Below are positions 9,063 to 19,163 of a stretch of DNA of 64,000 nt, piece after piece. The position numbers were made by a program, and so were the translations under genes. The DNA comes from Oceanobacillus halotolerans (GTDB lineage Bacteria > Bacillota > Bacilli > Bacillales > Amphibacillaceae): the NCBI RefSeq assembly GCF_010993955.1, contig NZ_WIXL01000006.1, forward strand, positions 1-64,000. Reading direction: 5' to 3'. Under the pieces are notes generated by a model. The model ran no database searches. It was given only the letters and a program-made list of their open reading frames with translations, and had not been told where the DNA came from. Positions within the stretch are counted from its first letter, which is position 1; each line of letters opens with the position of its first letter.

Positions 9063-9418
9063 GGTATCAAGGGGACTATCTAAAAATAAGTAGTTCACTT
9101 ACCATAGAGGAAACGGTAAATCACATAACGAATAGCATAAGATTTTGCAGTGTATTTGGCACCTATTTTAGTACTTGAATTCACATATAAAAACGCTTGG
9201 GTAGGGTACCGACCCCCGAAAGTTAGAGTAATAAATCTAACTTTCGGGGGTGTTTTTTAATATAGGAACCACCTCATAAAATATTAGAAAAGTGGCATTT
9301 GCCAACCTTCTATCGGTTGATTCTCTCTCAAAATACGATGGAATCGGCCGTTACAGCCTGTCTATCCAGAAAATAATCCTTTTTTACGTTAGGAAAGTAT
9401 AAAATTTCAGTTAAGAAG
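9063..9418. other. Intergenic region after rex
   Basis: Apart from the terminator at 9212-9257 this gap holds the start of a repeat C-like segment (ACGTTAGGAAAGTATAAAAT from 9386) that runs into the next ORF. I see no other gene or regulatory signal. Confidence 0.5.
9212..9257 (+). terminator. Strong intrinsic terminator after moaC-rex
   Basis: A long perfect stem, ACCCCCGAAAGTTAGA (from 9212) paired with TCTAACTTTCGGGGGT (to 9251), is followed by GTTTTTT. Confidence 0.92.
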
Positions 9419-9670
9419 ATGACTTGCAAGCTACACTTACTAAAAAATAGACAGACGTTTATCATACAGTTACTAATCATCTTTCTAGTTACTGGCTTTA
9501 TATCATTTATTATTCATCGTTCGTTAAAAAAACAAGCCTATATTGCTTATCATGATAGTTTAACAAAACTAAAGAATAGAGCACCGTTTGATGAACAATT
9601 AGAACAAATGCTTATTTCAGCGTGTCGAAAATCAAATTATAGGACTGTACAGATGTTAAGAAGTGCATAA
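9419..9670 (+). pseudogene. Truncated GGDEF (diguanylate cyclase) protein fragment
   Basis: The 83-residue ORF has one predicted membrane helix (QLLIIFLVTGFISFII, about residues 17-32) followed by the opening of a GGDEF domain, YHDSLTKLKNRAPFDEQLEQ (residues 43-62). The sequence ends well before the GGDEF active-site loop, so no cyclase activity is possible. No clear ribosome-binding site precedes it, and its upstream edge coincides with a repeat C-like segment. I read it as a remnant of a membrane-anchored diguanylate cyclase. Confidence 0.6.
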
Positions 9671-9701
9671 AAACGACTTCAAATAAGATGTCGTCTCGTA
9701 G

Positions 9702-9905
9702 TTACTTTCTAATAGAATCGTTTATAAAGAGTTCGTCTACTGTGGTGTCCAATAGAGAGGCTATATTAAAAGCTAATTGTAAAGTAGGGTCGTATTTATC
9801 GTTTTCAATCACATTTATCGTTTGTCTTGACACATTACAAAGTTTAGCCACTTCTTCCTGAGATAACTTTGCTGTTTTCCTTAATTCCCTAATATGATTC
9901 TTCAT
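9702..9905 (-). CDS. XRE-family helix-turn-helix regulator
   Basis: This small Cro/CI-type DNA-binding protein has 67 residues. The helix-turn-helix is visible as LSQEEVAKLCNVSRQTINVIE (first helix QEEVAKLC, recognition helix SRQTINVIEN), followed by the YDPTLQLAFNIASLL segment typical of YozG-like regulators. Its ATG directly abuts the stop codon of the upstream membrane gene (TAAATG), so the two are translated together. The natural inference is a regulator whose activity is tied to the membrane partner; the target is unknown. Confidence 0.88.
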   Translation of the reverse strand: MKNHIRELRKTAKLSQEEVAKLCNVSRQTINVIENDKYDPTLQLAFNIASLLDTTVDELFINDSIRK

Positions 9906-10211
9906 TTAACCACCATATTTCCTCTTGAAAAATAGTAACGTGATTAAATATACAACTGAAAGCACTATAAGAAAGGTAAATGGATTTACACCCCCATAAG
10001 AACCATCTGTCCAAGTAGTTACATAAAAATTTTCGACAATTTCAATTAGCATCCAAAAAATCACAACTGCAAATGAGTATGACTGTGCTTTCATTTTGAT
10101 GTAATTTTTTCTTTCATCGCCCAATTGGGGTAATGAAACAAGCGTAATTATAATCAAAATAGCACAAATTGCTAAGATACTAAAAAATACGGTTAAAACA
10201 ATCCAATCCAT
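9906..10211 (-). CDS. Small membrane protein paired with XRE regulator
   Basis: I do not recognise the family by name. The 101-residue protein has about three hydrophobic segments: residues 3-27, about 47-62 and about 77-95. It ends in a basic tail (FFKRKYGG). A short loop rich in T, D and G lies between the second and third segments. The ATG has a GGGGGAAA stretch upstream. It is the first gene of a two-gene unit with the XRE regulator, a common pairing in Firmicutes. Confidence 0.7.
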   Translation of the reverse strand: MDWIVLTVFFSILAICAILIIITLVSLPQLGDERKNYIKMKAQSYSFAVVIFWMLIEIVENFYVTTWTDGSYGGVNPFTFLIVLSVVYLITLLFFKRKYGG

Positions 10212-10516
10212 ATATTTATTTCCCCCTCATAAAAAAGTAAAAAGTATTTGACATTTAATATTGTATCATTAGCTCAAAAAATGTTAAATACTTTTTACAT
10301 TACAAATTATTTCTATGAATTTATAACCAAAAGCAACAATCTTTTAGAAAACAGCCAAAGAAAAAGGCAAGAACCAATTTGCTTGTTACCAAGAAAAAGC
10401 TTGGGATAGTGACCATTGGCTATCAGAAAAATAAGCAATAGTTGAAAAATTAGGGATAATACGATAAGCTAAAATTAATTCGTTATACGAAATAAATGAG
10501 AATAGGTGGGAACAGC
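10212..10516. other. Intergenic region with a solitary family A end
   Basis: AAAAGCAACAATCTTTTAGA followed by AAACAGCC (10329-10356) is identical to the end of family A elements, but no other A sequence is joined to it. It is either a footprint of an excised element or a truncated copy. No gene is seen in the rest of the gap. Confidence 0.6.
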
Positions 10517-11932
10517 ATGAGTAATTTACCGCCGAAATGGCTTGTCGTCGTAGCAGTTTTGTTTGGTACATTCACGGTTATCTTAAATAACAGTATGCTT
10601 AATCCAACTATACCAACCTTTATCGAACTGTTTCAGACTGATGCTGTTGCAGTAAGTTGGATCCTAACCATTTTTATGGTAGCAATGGGAATGACAATGC
10701 CGTTAACTGGTTATTTAGGAAACCGATTTGGCAAAAAACGCATATATGTTATAGGAATTTCGATTTTTTTAGTCGGGTCCATTACAGGCGCGTTATCGTC
10801 CACCTTACCAATGATTATTATTTCTCGTGCTATTCAAGGTGTTGCTGGAGGCTTAATGATGCCTATTGCAATGGCACTTATTTTCAATGCGTTTCCACGG
10901 AATGAAAGAGGATTAGCTGTTGGTATTTATGGCATTGCAGCGATGGTGGCACCTGCTATTGGTCCAACGGTTGGTGGGATAGTGGTTGCATTTTTACCAT
11001 GGCAATTTTTATTTTTATTCAATTTACCATTTGCAATTTTGGGATTATTTTTTTCTGCCAAATATTTGAAGCCTACCGAACAGGATCCAGGTTTACGTTT
11101 TGATCTAGTCGGCTTTTTACTTATTACAACTGGTGTAGGTTCCATTTTGTATGCGTTAGGTCGTGGATCAACATTGGAATTAATTCTTTCTCCCTTCAGT
11201 ATTGGACTTATCGTAGGTGGTCTGATTTTAATTCTAATCTTTGTTTATTATGAAAATAAACAAGATCAGCCATTATTAAATCTAGCTATCTTTAAAATTC
11301 CTACATACTCTGTATCCATAGTCGTTACTGCTACGGCATCCATCGGTCTTTTTTCTGGAATCTTTTTATTACCATTATTAATTCAGGAAGTGTACGGTTT
11401 AAGTGAAGTTCAAACAGGCTTATTATTTTTGCCAGCTGCTTTATTAACTGGTGTTTTTATGACAGTGGGTGGAAAAATATTAGATATCAAAGGTCCGAAA
11501 TTTGTTATTCCAATCGGGTTAGTTATTTTAGGTTCCTTTACATTAGCCTTAGGATTTAATACATTATCAACATCATTTTGGACCATTTTAGTATTAAATT
11601 GTATAAGAAGTGCAGGATTAGGAATGTGTAATATGCCCGCGACAACAGCTGGGATGAATGCAATACCAGATCCACAAGTAGCACAAGGTTCGGCAATGAA
11701 TAATGTCATTCGACAAGTATTTTCCTCATTTGGGATTGTTTTCTTTTCCATTTACTATGAAGTACGTCGTGCGCAACTTGTAGCCAGTAATTCAGATATG
11801 CAACAAGCAACACTACAATCCTTAAACGAGGCATTTATGATTGCAGGAATATTTATTTTATGTATTGTCCCATTATCGTTTGTTTTAAAAGGCCCCCAAG
11901 AAGAGGAAAAATTGGAACGAAAACATGCTTGA
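10517..11932 (+). CDS. DHA2-family MFS drug exporter
   Basis: This is a proton-driven multidrug efflux permease of the 14-helix DHA2 (EmrB/QacA) group. It has 471 residues. The loop GYLGNRFGKKRIYVIG corresponds to MFS motif A, and the segment GVAGGLMMPIAMALIFNAFP and GPTVGGIVV correspond to motif C. The chosen ATG at 10517 has AGGTGG eight bases upstream; the ORF could extend seven codons to 10496. It shares its topology with the second exporter at 22820 but the two are diverged. The substrate cannot be told from sequence. Confidence 0.88.
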   Translation: MSNLPPKWLVVVAVLFGTFTVILNNSMLNPTIPTFIELFQTDAVAVSWILTIFMVAMGMTMPLTGYLGNRFGKKRIYVIGISIFLVGSITGALSSTLPMIIISRAIQGVAGGLMMPIAMALIFNAFPRNERGLAVGIYGIAAMVAPAIGPTVGGIVVAFLPWQFLFLFNLPFAILGLFFSAKYLKPTEQDPGLRFDLVGFLLITTGVGSILYALGRGSTLELILSPFSIGLIVGGLILILIFVYYENKQDQPLLNLAIFKIPTYSVSIVVTATASIGLFSGIFLLPLLIQEVYGLSEVQTGLLFLPAALLTGVFMTVGGKILDIKGPKFVIPIGLVILGSFTLALGFNTLSTSFWTILVLNCIRSAGLGMCNMPATTAGMNAIPDPQVAQGSAMNNVIRQVFSSFGIVFFSIYYEVRRAQLVASNSDMQQATLQSLNEAFMIAGIFILCIVPLSFVLKGPQEEEKLERKHA

Positions 11933-11935
11933 GGC

Positions 11936-12236
11936 GAACAAAAGCTAGAAGCGCCTTGAACACCCCCGATTAGAAAACTTGGCTTGTTGCCAAGTGGCGA
12001 AAGCCTTAGTTGCACTTATGCAGTAAGTAGTTTCGTTTTCTGCCAAGCATAAGCCAAGCCTCAACGTGGTGCTTTTTGCGCGTAATGTGGATTGACTTAT
12101 GACCTCGAGGGGGGTAGGCGCACTGGCCAATGAAAACTCGTGCGTCCTTATGTCTTTCGGCACTAGGACGTTAATCGCTCGAAGCTGGACGTGGCCTTTC
12201 TTATAAAAGGCAGTAATGAGGCCAATTTTTTATACT
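11936..12236 (-). repeat. Interspersed repeat, family B, copy 1
   Basis: This is the reverse complement of the element at 42943-43255 and includes the module around 12125-12200 (CGTCCTTATGTCTTTCGGCA, TTAATCGCTCGAAGCTGGAC) that is missing from most other copies. Recognisable cores are CACCCCCGATTAGAAAACTT, GCACTTATGCAGTAAG and GACCTCGAGGGGGGTAGGCG. It starts 3 bases after the MFS stop codon. No coding potential. Confidence 0.78.
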
Positions 12237-12250
12237 CCCTTTTACAACAA

Positions 12251-12291
12251 AAAAAGAAGTAGAACAACAAAAAATTGTTCTACTTCTTTTT
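12251..12291. terminator. Bidirectional terminator
   Basis: AAAAAGAAGTAGAACAA at 12251-12267 pairs perfectly with TTGTTCTACTTCTTTTT at 12275-12291. The A tract on the left and T tract on the right let it work in both directions. It overlaps the ydiK stop codon, so it mainly serves ydiL-ydiK on the minus strand. Confidence 0.85.
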
Positions 12292-12474
12292 CTTAAGCCG
12301 AAAATGTAGGGACATTAAACGAATCCCTACCCCAAAGTCAAGTGATGCCACAACTGCAAAAACCATTGTTGTAATGTTCCATATCGTATCCTCAACACTT
12401 TGAATAGCAATGTACACGAAAAGCACACCCATTAATAAATAGATAATGGACATTGCTTTCGGTGATATTCTCAT
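12280..12474 (-). CDS. ydiK: YdiK-family small membrane protein (DUF4305)
   Basis: The 64-residue protein has two hydrophobic helices (about residues 7-26 and 32-52) and a basic tail ending KKKK. Length, helix pattern and position after a CPBP protease gene and next to groES match B. subtilis YdiK. Function is unknown. Its ribosome-binding site (GGAGG) lies within the end of ydiL. Confidence 0.82.
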   Translation of the reverse strand: MRISPKAMSIIYLLMGVLFVYIAIQSVEDTIWNITTMVFAVVASLDFGVGIRLMSLHFRLKKKK

Positions 12475-12480
12475 AACGTA

Positions 12481-13191
12481 TTAGCCTCCAATGAATATTA
12501 CTGCAGTTTCTAATTCATTTAATATTTGTTCGAGTTCCTCTGGATTAAAGAAATACTGAATCATAACAGATATCGTATTAATGGCGGCATGAACCATAAT
12601 TGGAACAATAATTCGCTTTGTTTTTACATATAAAAAGGCAAAGACAAATCCCATTGATGAATAAACTAAAAGATGTTCTGGTTCACCGTGAATAATGCCG
12701 AATACCCCTGATGAGATTAATGCTGCAAAAAAGAAGTTCATTCGTTTGTATAATGTACTAAAAATAACTTTACGAAAAACTATCTCTTCTAGTATTGGCG
12801 CGATGATGGCGGGGATGATCATAAAGATTGGAGACATTCTCGAAATATCCATAATCATTTGCGTGTTTTCCGATTCTGGTTGAATGCCTAGTAGTTCCAT
12901 TTCAATTGTGGAAGCAATGCCATTAGCGAAGTAGGCCATGAATAGTCCACCAATTGCCCATAGAATAATACTTCTGGCTGGTGCTGCATCCCGTGCAGAT
13001 CCTTGTTTCATATCTTGCCTTAATAAAACAAGGATAATAATCAATCCTAGAACAAAACTAATAATAGACCAATATATAATGGCCTCCATCTCACTTAAGG
13101 GAAAAATAAAATATAGAATCGGTGCAAATAAGATTCCAGAAAATTGCATGATAATATACGTTAAAATGACATACCAATACCGTCTTGTCAA
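12481..13191 (-). CDS. ydiL: CPBP-family intramembrane metalloprotease (YdiL-like)
   Basis: This multi-spanning membrane protein has 236 residues and carries the CPBP (Abi/CAAX protease) motifs: EEIVFRK (motif 1, the E-E-x-x-x-R pattern), GIIHGEP (histidine of motif 2) and VHAAINT near the C terminus. These residues form the proposed metal site within the membrane. It starts with TTG; GGAG lies 10 bases upstream. Neighbouring ydiK and divergent groES reproduce the B. subtilis arrangement. The substrate is unknown. Confidence 0.88.
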   Translation of the reverse strand: MTRRYWYVILTYIIMQFSGILFAPILYFIFPLSEMEAIIYWSIISFVLGLIIILVLLRQDMKQGSARDAAPARSIILWAIGGLFMAYFANGIASTIEMELLGIQPESENTQMIMDISRMSPIFMIIPAIIAPILEEIVFRKVIFSTLYKRMNFFFAALISSGVFGIIHGEPEHLLVYSSMGFVFAFLYVKTKRIIVPIMVHAAINTISVMIQYFFNPEELEQILNELETAVIFIGG

Positions 13192-13361
13192 ATTGAAACG
13201 ACTCCTTACTGTTTATATCTATCTATATTGGGCAATATATAGAAAAGATGAAGTTTTTAATTGTACCGCATTATATATAGTTTATCATATTTGCCTAGAT
13301 CCTAATACTAGTATGATTTACAACTAATATATAAAAAACGGTAATAATGTATACTTCCCAC

Positions 13362-13390
13362 TTGCATTTTTTTTTGGATTTATTTATTAT
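13362..13390 (+). promoter_or_regulatory. SigA-type promoter of groES-groEL
   Basis: TTGCAT (-35, 13362-13367) and TATTAT (-10, 13385-13390) are separated by 17 bases. The CIRCE operator starts 12 bases after the -10 box, covering the expected start of transcription. Confidence 0.78.
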
Positions 13391-13401
13391 ATTAATTGGA
13401 A

Positions 13402-13757
<356 letters not shown>

Positions 13758-13780
13758 GACATATTCGAACATATACTTAG

Positions 13781-15445
<1,665 letters not shown>

Positions 15446-15636
15446 TTCAAAAAAGTGGAGTGGGTCTGCTCAGATGCGACACGCATAAGCAAAGCCTTGC
15501 TTGGAGAGGAATTGCTTATGACGCGAGCATCTAGCCCATGCAACTGGATTACATCAAAAAGCGGAAACGACTGGTTAGGTCCGACTGGATAAGCAAGATA
15601 CCGTAATGTGTTTTGCTCTTTAAACACATGTAGGTA

Positions 15637-15812
15637 AATTGCCTATCATAGCGAGGACCTAGGAGTTTTAGCTGGATTGTTCAGCCGTTCCATCCCTTGA
15701 TATATAAGGAGTTGTGAGTGAAATGATAGTGGGATGCTAACATTTTGCTAACATGGAGATTTATTAACGAAGGCTTCTCATAAGTTGAGTAAACTTGTGG
15801 GAAGCTTCTTTT
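15637..15812 (+). repeat. Repeat block D, copy 1, ending in a terminator
   Basis: The 65-base core (CATAGCGAGGACCTAGGAGT then AGCTGGATTGTTCAGCCGTT) recurs at 17699. In both places it is followed after a variable spacer by a hairpin built on GAAGCTTC with a T tract (15770-15812 here). Together the two blocks flank the small accessory genes at 16.4-17.7 kb. Confidence 0.7.
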
Positions 15813-15816
15813 TTCA

Positions 15817-15940
15817 CATTAGGAAAGTATAAAGTTTTAGCTAAGAAGTGGATTCGATGTGGCTAAAATTTTAATGTCCCAAGTATAAGAAAAACTAACA
15901 CATTCGCTAAGGACGAGTGAATGTGAGTTTTTCTAAATCC
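15817..15940 (+). repeat. Repeat C, copy 1
   Basis: About 120 bases are shared with 28828-28950 at high identity: TTAGGAAAGTATAAAGTTTT, then CCCAAGTATAAGAAAAACTA, then a hairpin ending GAGTTTTTCT. The 3' part is itself terminator-like. A partial copy starts at 9386. No coding potential. Confidence 0.75.
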
Positions 15941-16469
15941 CATTCTTTTTTAAGAACTAATATTATATATTCGCCTTTTAGCAAAGGGGATGCAGTAAAA
16001 GAGATTGCTAACTTCACTAAATATGAAAAGATAGAGTTATGGAAAAAGAGTTATGAGAATAGGGATAGTTCAATCTAAGATCGGAGTAATATCTACAGCC
16101 CACTACTAGCTTAGGGAAAATCAAAAAACTTAAAATCCATGATGATTGACAAGTTTAGTAGATTATGATATTTATTAGAAAACCTCGGATTTCCTCTCAC
16201 TTACCTTTTTATATAATCTGACATATCCAAAATCCCTATAAAATAAAACTGCAAGTATTTGATGCTTCTGTTTTTAAAACAAAACTTCGTAATTCACTTA
16301 TAGCCTGGCCTTCTTAACATCTTTTCCATACTTTTTCGAAAGCACTTTCCTAGTAAACAAACCGGAAAGGGGTGATATATCTAATATATTTTATTTATGT
16401 ACTATCGTTGGTTGAGGTATGTTTTGTTTCAGGTATAAAATTTTTAGTTAAAAAGGAGGTGGGTTAATT

Positions 16470-16802
16470 TTGAGTCATGATATTACAGGACATAATATAA
16501 ACGGAGAAGAAATTGCTTATGCACGATTCAGTATGGGAAACTATAATGCTGCTATACTGTACAGTTTGCTTGATGCAGATGAATATAATGCAGGAGTCAG
16601 CGGGTCAGGCGACACTACTACTTTTTCTGTACAACAAATGGACAAGGCTATGGATTTATATAAAAAATCATGCAATAACGGCGATCCCACCCTGTTAAAA
16701 AGTGAATCTTTAAGTTGGGATGAAAAACAAATTCTGAGCTTTCTATTAAACTGTTCAGCAACAGCACGAGAAGAAGGGAAGGTAACAGTGTACTTTGGCT
16801 AA
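16470..16802 (+). CDS. Small protein of unknown function
   Basis: I do not recognise this 110-residue soluble protein. It starts with TTG, chosen because a strong AAAGGAGGTGG lies nine bases upstream and there is no ATG nearby in frame. The sequence has YARFSMGNYNAAILYSLLDA early, a central GSGDTTTF and an acidic to neutral composition; no signal peptide or membrane helix. It is followed after 230 bases by another small unknown gene and a broken protease gene, inside the D-flanked segment. Confidence 0.6.
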   Translation: MSHDITGHNINGEEIAYARFSMGNYNAAILYSLLDADEYNAGVSGSGDTTTFSVQQMDKAMDLYKKSCNNGDPTLLKSESLSWDEKQILSFLLNCSATAREEGKVTVYFG

Positions 16803-17031
16803 AGTTTTGCCCTTTTACAAATTTCCTCAATATATCTTCTATGAAAATACTACAAATTAATACTCCTCAGATTAAACAAAAGAATAGACCACTGCTCTCA
16901 AAACGGTGACTGGAAGTAATACATGATATAATAAAATAAAAATAATAAATATTCAATTTTAGTCAGGAAAGTTTTGCCTTTTTTATGAGCTTCTAAAAAA
17001 GTAATCACTAATAGGTCGGAGTTGTATATTT

Positions 17032-17292
17032 ATGAAATGGCCTGAAGTTCACCAGCATTTTCCAGATCGATGTGTCTTAGTCGAAGCATTGCAATCAAAA
17101 ACGGTAGATAATGAAAGAGTTATTCAAGAAATGTCAGTAATTGATGATTTTGAGAATGGAAATGCAGCATGGAAAGTGTATAAAAAATTACATGCTGAAA
17201 ATCAAAATCGTGAATTATATATCTTTCACACAAATAATGAAGAGATTAAGGTAATTGAGCAACCGTATATAGGAGTGCGAAGGAGAATATGA
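17032..17292 (+). CDS. Small protein upstream of a retropepsin-like gene
   Basis: This 86-residue soluble protein is unknown to me by name. It reads MKWPEVHQHFPDRCVLVEAL and continues with a mixed charge pattern typical of small alpha/beta proteins. Its TGA stop overlaps the ATG of the downstream aspartic protease pseudogene (ATGA), so the two were a translationally coupled pair, and this gene may have lost its partner's function. A GGTCGGAG lies upstream of the ATG. Confidence 0.65.
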   Translation: MKWPEVHQHFPDRCVLVEALQSKTVDNERVIQEMSVIDDFENGNAAWKVYKKLHAENQNRELYIFHTNNEEIKVIEQPYIGVRRRI

Positions 17293-17667
17293 AATTTGAA
17301 ATGGATGAATTTTTGCCTCTGGTTTCAATTAAGATTGAATATAACGGAAAGGTAAAGACATTTAGTAATGTCTTGCTTGATACCGGCTGTTCTTCAACGA
17401 TATTAGACACAGATTTAAGATTTATGTGAGGAAATTGGGCTATTACTAGATTTAGAAAATGCGATCACACGAAAGATGTACGGTATAGGTGGAACTGAAA
17501 TCTGTATTGAACAAAAAGTGGGTGGCATGGTGATAGACAAATTCTAACTAAATGATTTTACCCTACAACTCGGTGATGTTAGGGAAATGTACGGTTTTGA
17601 TGGGATTATTGGTAGTGACTTTTTTTCTTCAAATAAATTGATTATTGATTTTAATTCTAGAGGTTAG
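17289..17667 (+). pseudogene. Retropepsin-like aspartic protease, frameshifted
   Basis: The first frame reads MKFEMDEFLPLVSIKIEYNG and then VLLDTGCSSTILDTDL, with the catalytic DTG at residues 31-33 typical of single-domain retroviral-type aspartic proteases. It stops at TGA 17430. The rest of the fold continues in another frame (EEIGLLLDLENAITRKMYGI, then GFDGIIGSDFFSSNKLIIDF), and that frame also contains an internal TAA near 17547. A frameshift plus a nonsense mutation means no full-length product. Confidence 0.72.
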
Positions 17668-18165
17668 AAAAGGGGAAAATATAGAATAAAGTAAACAATT
17701 GCTTATCACAGCGAGGACCTAGGAGTTGTAGCTGGATTATTCAGCCGTTCCATCCCTACCTATCACATCAATAGTAAGTGAAGCTTTTTGTTACTTACCA
17801 TACTACTTAATGAAGTTTCTCATGAGTTCTGTAACTTGTGAGAAGCTTCTTTTTTTGATTCTTAGGTAACGTGCAGATATACATCTTTTATAAATTGATC
17901 AGAAGAAAGATAAAATCAAGTTACTGACTTAGATCCAAAGCTTTTTTGATTTTGAGAATGAATATTTTACCCATGTAGTTAGAAATCGATGAACCCAATG
18001 TGATTATCATTGAAACATTTGCTGTTTTAGAAATCTACAAATTAAACAAGTAGAAACATCAAATCAGATCTTGATAAAAATTTACGCATTATGAGTCCCT
18101 GTCAAAATCACTTCATGTTATACTAATCTAAACTTATAGATTTTTTTGAACAGGAGTATGAATAA
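17668..18165. other. Intergenic region with repeat block D copy 2
   Basis: Repeat D and its terminator occupy 17699-17856. The remaining 300 bases upstream of the LytTR gene are AT-rich and show no gene. I see no 9-12-9 LytTR-type repeat here. Confidence 0.4.
17699..17856 (+). repeat. Repeat block D, copy 2, ending in a terminator
   Basis: CACAGCGAGGACCTAGGAGT then AGCTGGATTATTCAGCCGTT matches 15640-15703 closely. The hairpin GAAGTTTCTCATGAGTT / AACTTGTGAGAAGCTTC with T7 (17811-17856) corresponds to the one at 15770-15812. This is a direct repeat of the block about 2.05 kb apart. Confidence 0.7.
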
Positions 18166-19122
18166 ATGGCACTTTTTAAAATAGATCATGAGATGACAAA
18201 CAGTGAGTCGCTTCCCTCATTTTCCCTTACCATAGATGATTCGTATTCCACAGCGGTTTACAGTGATACGGACAAACAGGCTGAAATGGTCGAATTCCTT
18301 CGAAGCCATATGAGGATTCCGGTTTTTGATCTGCAAGAAGGGCTATACAAACGTCTGACGGTGGAGGCAAACATCGCCTTTTTTCATAAATGGTTTGACT
18401 GTCAGATGCCGTTAGCCGAAATACTTGTCTTGTTTGAACTGCACAACTGCGCAAAATCCCCACTGTATAAATGCTCGGGGTCGGTAATCAGACGGGTTTA
18501 TTTTGCCAAATATTATATGAGTGGTGTCAATCCGATGGTGTTTCGGGAGCCGATTCATGGTGTTGATGCCAGTACCATCAATACTTTCATCAATATGCTT
18601 CAGAAGGTCAAGGAGGATGGTACACCTGTGCTTGTATTGGTATCTAATATGGAACACGCACTGCTTCTGGGTGATGTGGTGTACAAACTAAAGGACAACG
18701 GCATGCAGTCAATTGAGGTTGATGATGAAGATGAAGATGAAAAAAATTCCAATACTGAGCACTCTGTTGCACCAGTGACTACCAAATTATTTAAAATCCC
18801 GGCTAAAGTGGATGATAAAATGATTTTATTTGACCCGACTGAGATCGACTACATCGAAAGCCAAGATGGGAAAGCTAAGATCATTATCAATGATGAGTCT
18901 TATGCCATGGATTCCACATTGGCGGAAATTGAACAAAAATTGGAGATTTATGGATTTTATCGGTGTCACCGTTCCTACATCGTAAACTTGCAAAAAGTGC
19001 GCGAGATTATTACATGGTCGAAAAACACTTATTCTCTCAGAATTGACAATAAAATACAGTCAACCATCCCGCTTTCACGAACTAAAGTTCAGGATATTCA
19101 GGAAAAATTCAGCTTGAAATAG
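18166..19122 (+). CDS. LytTR regulator fused to a degenerate ABC-ATPase domain
   Basis: Residues 210-318 are a LytTR DNA-binding domain, with the core FYRCHRSYIVNLQKV (264-278). Residues 15-176 align with an ABC ATPase but have lost the catalytic residues. LYKRLTVEANIAFF (60-73) matches LYERLTVYDNLKLF of the neighbouring transporter ATPase. CSGSVIRRVYFAKYY (103-117) stands where the signature motif should be. MVFREPIHGVDAS (124-136) replaces the Walker B region, with R for the metal-binding D. LVSNMEHALLLGDVVYKL lacks the switch histidine, and no GxxGxGKT exists near residues 30-38. An acidic linker (DDEDEDE) joins the domains. From memory, intact ABC-LytTR fusions are known in Bacillus. Here it probably regulates the ABC transporter downstream. 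GC content looks higher than its surroundings. Confidence 0.88.
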   Translation: MALFKIDHEMTNSESLPSFSLTIDDSYSTAVYSDTDKQAEMVEFLRSHMRIPVFDLQEGLYKRLTVEANIAFFHKWFDCQMPLAEILVLFELHNCAKSPLYKCSGSVIRRVYFAKYYMSGVNPMVFREPIHGVDASTINTFINMLQKVKEDGTPVLVLVSNMEHALLLGDVVYKLKDNGMQSIEVDDEDEDEKNSNTEHSVAPVTTKLFKIPAKVDDKMILFDPTEIDYIESQDGKAKIIINDESYAMDSTLAEIEQKLEIYGFYRCHRSYIVNLQKVREIITWSKNTYSLRIDNKIQSTIPLSRTKVQDIQEKFSLK

Positions 19123-19163
19123 GAACAGTTCGTCATGAAAAGTGATAACTGGCGATTTCTCCA

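Larger units (their letters stand above)
15446..16469. other. Intergenic region with repeats C and D and an ORF remnant
   Basis: 15446-15635 contains an inverted repeat (GCATAAGCAA at 15484 and TTGCTTATG at 15511) without a T tract. 15636-15812 is repeat block D copy 1 and 15817-15940 repeat C copy 1. From about 15941 to 16077 one frame stays open to a TAA and reads like coding sequence (GDAVKEIANFTKYEKIELWK), but it has no start codon and is probably a gene remnant. I see nothing else before the next gene. Confidence 0.4.

Noticed and set aside
11755-12163. Minus-strand ORFs in and around family B copy 1
   Set aside because: They follow the repeat and appear in equivalent form in other B copies such as 22206-22409; no protein-like constraint is seen.
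16078-16440. Minus-strand coding remnant (a frame reading KVLSKKYGKDVKKARL)
   Set aside because: It is only about 20 residues between stops and I could not extend or recognise it.
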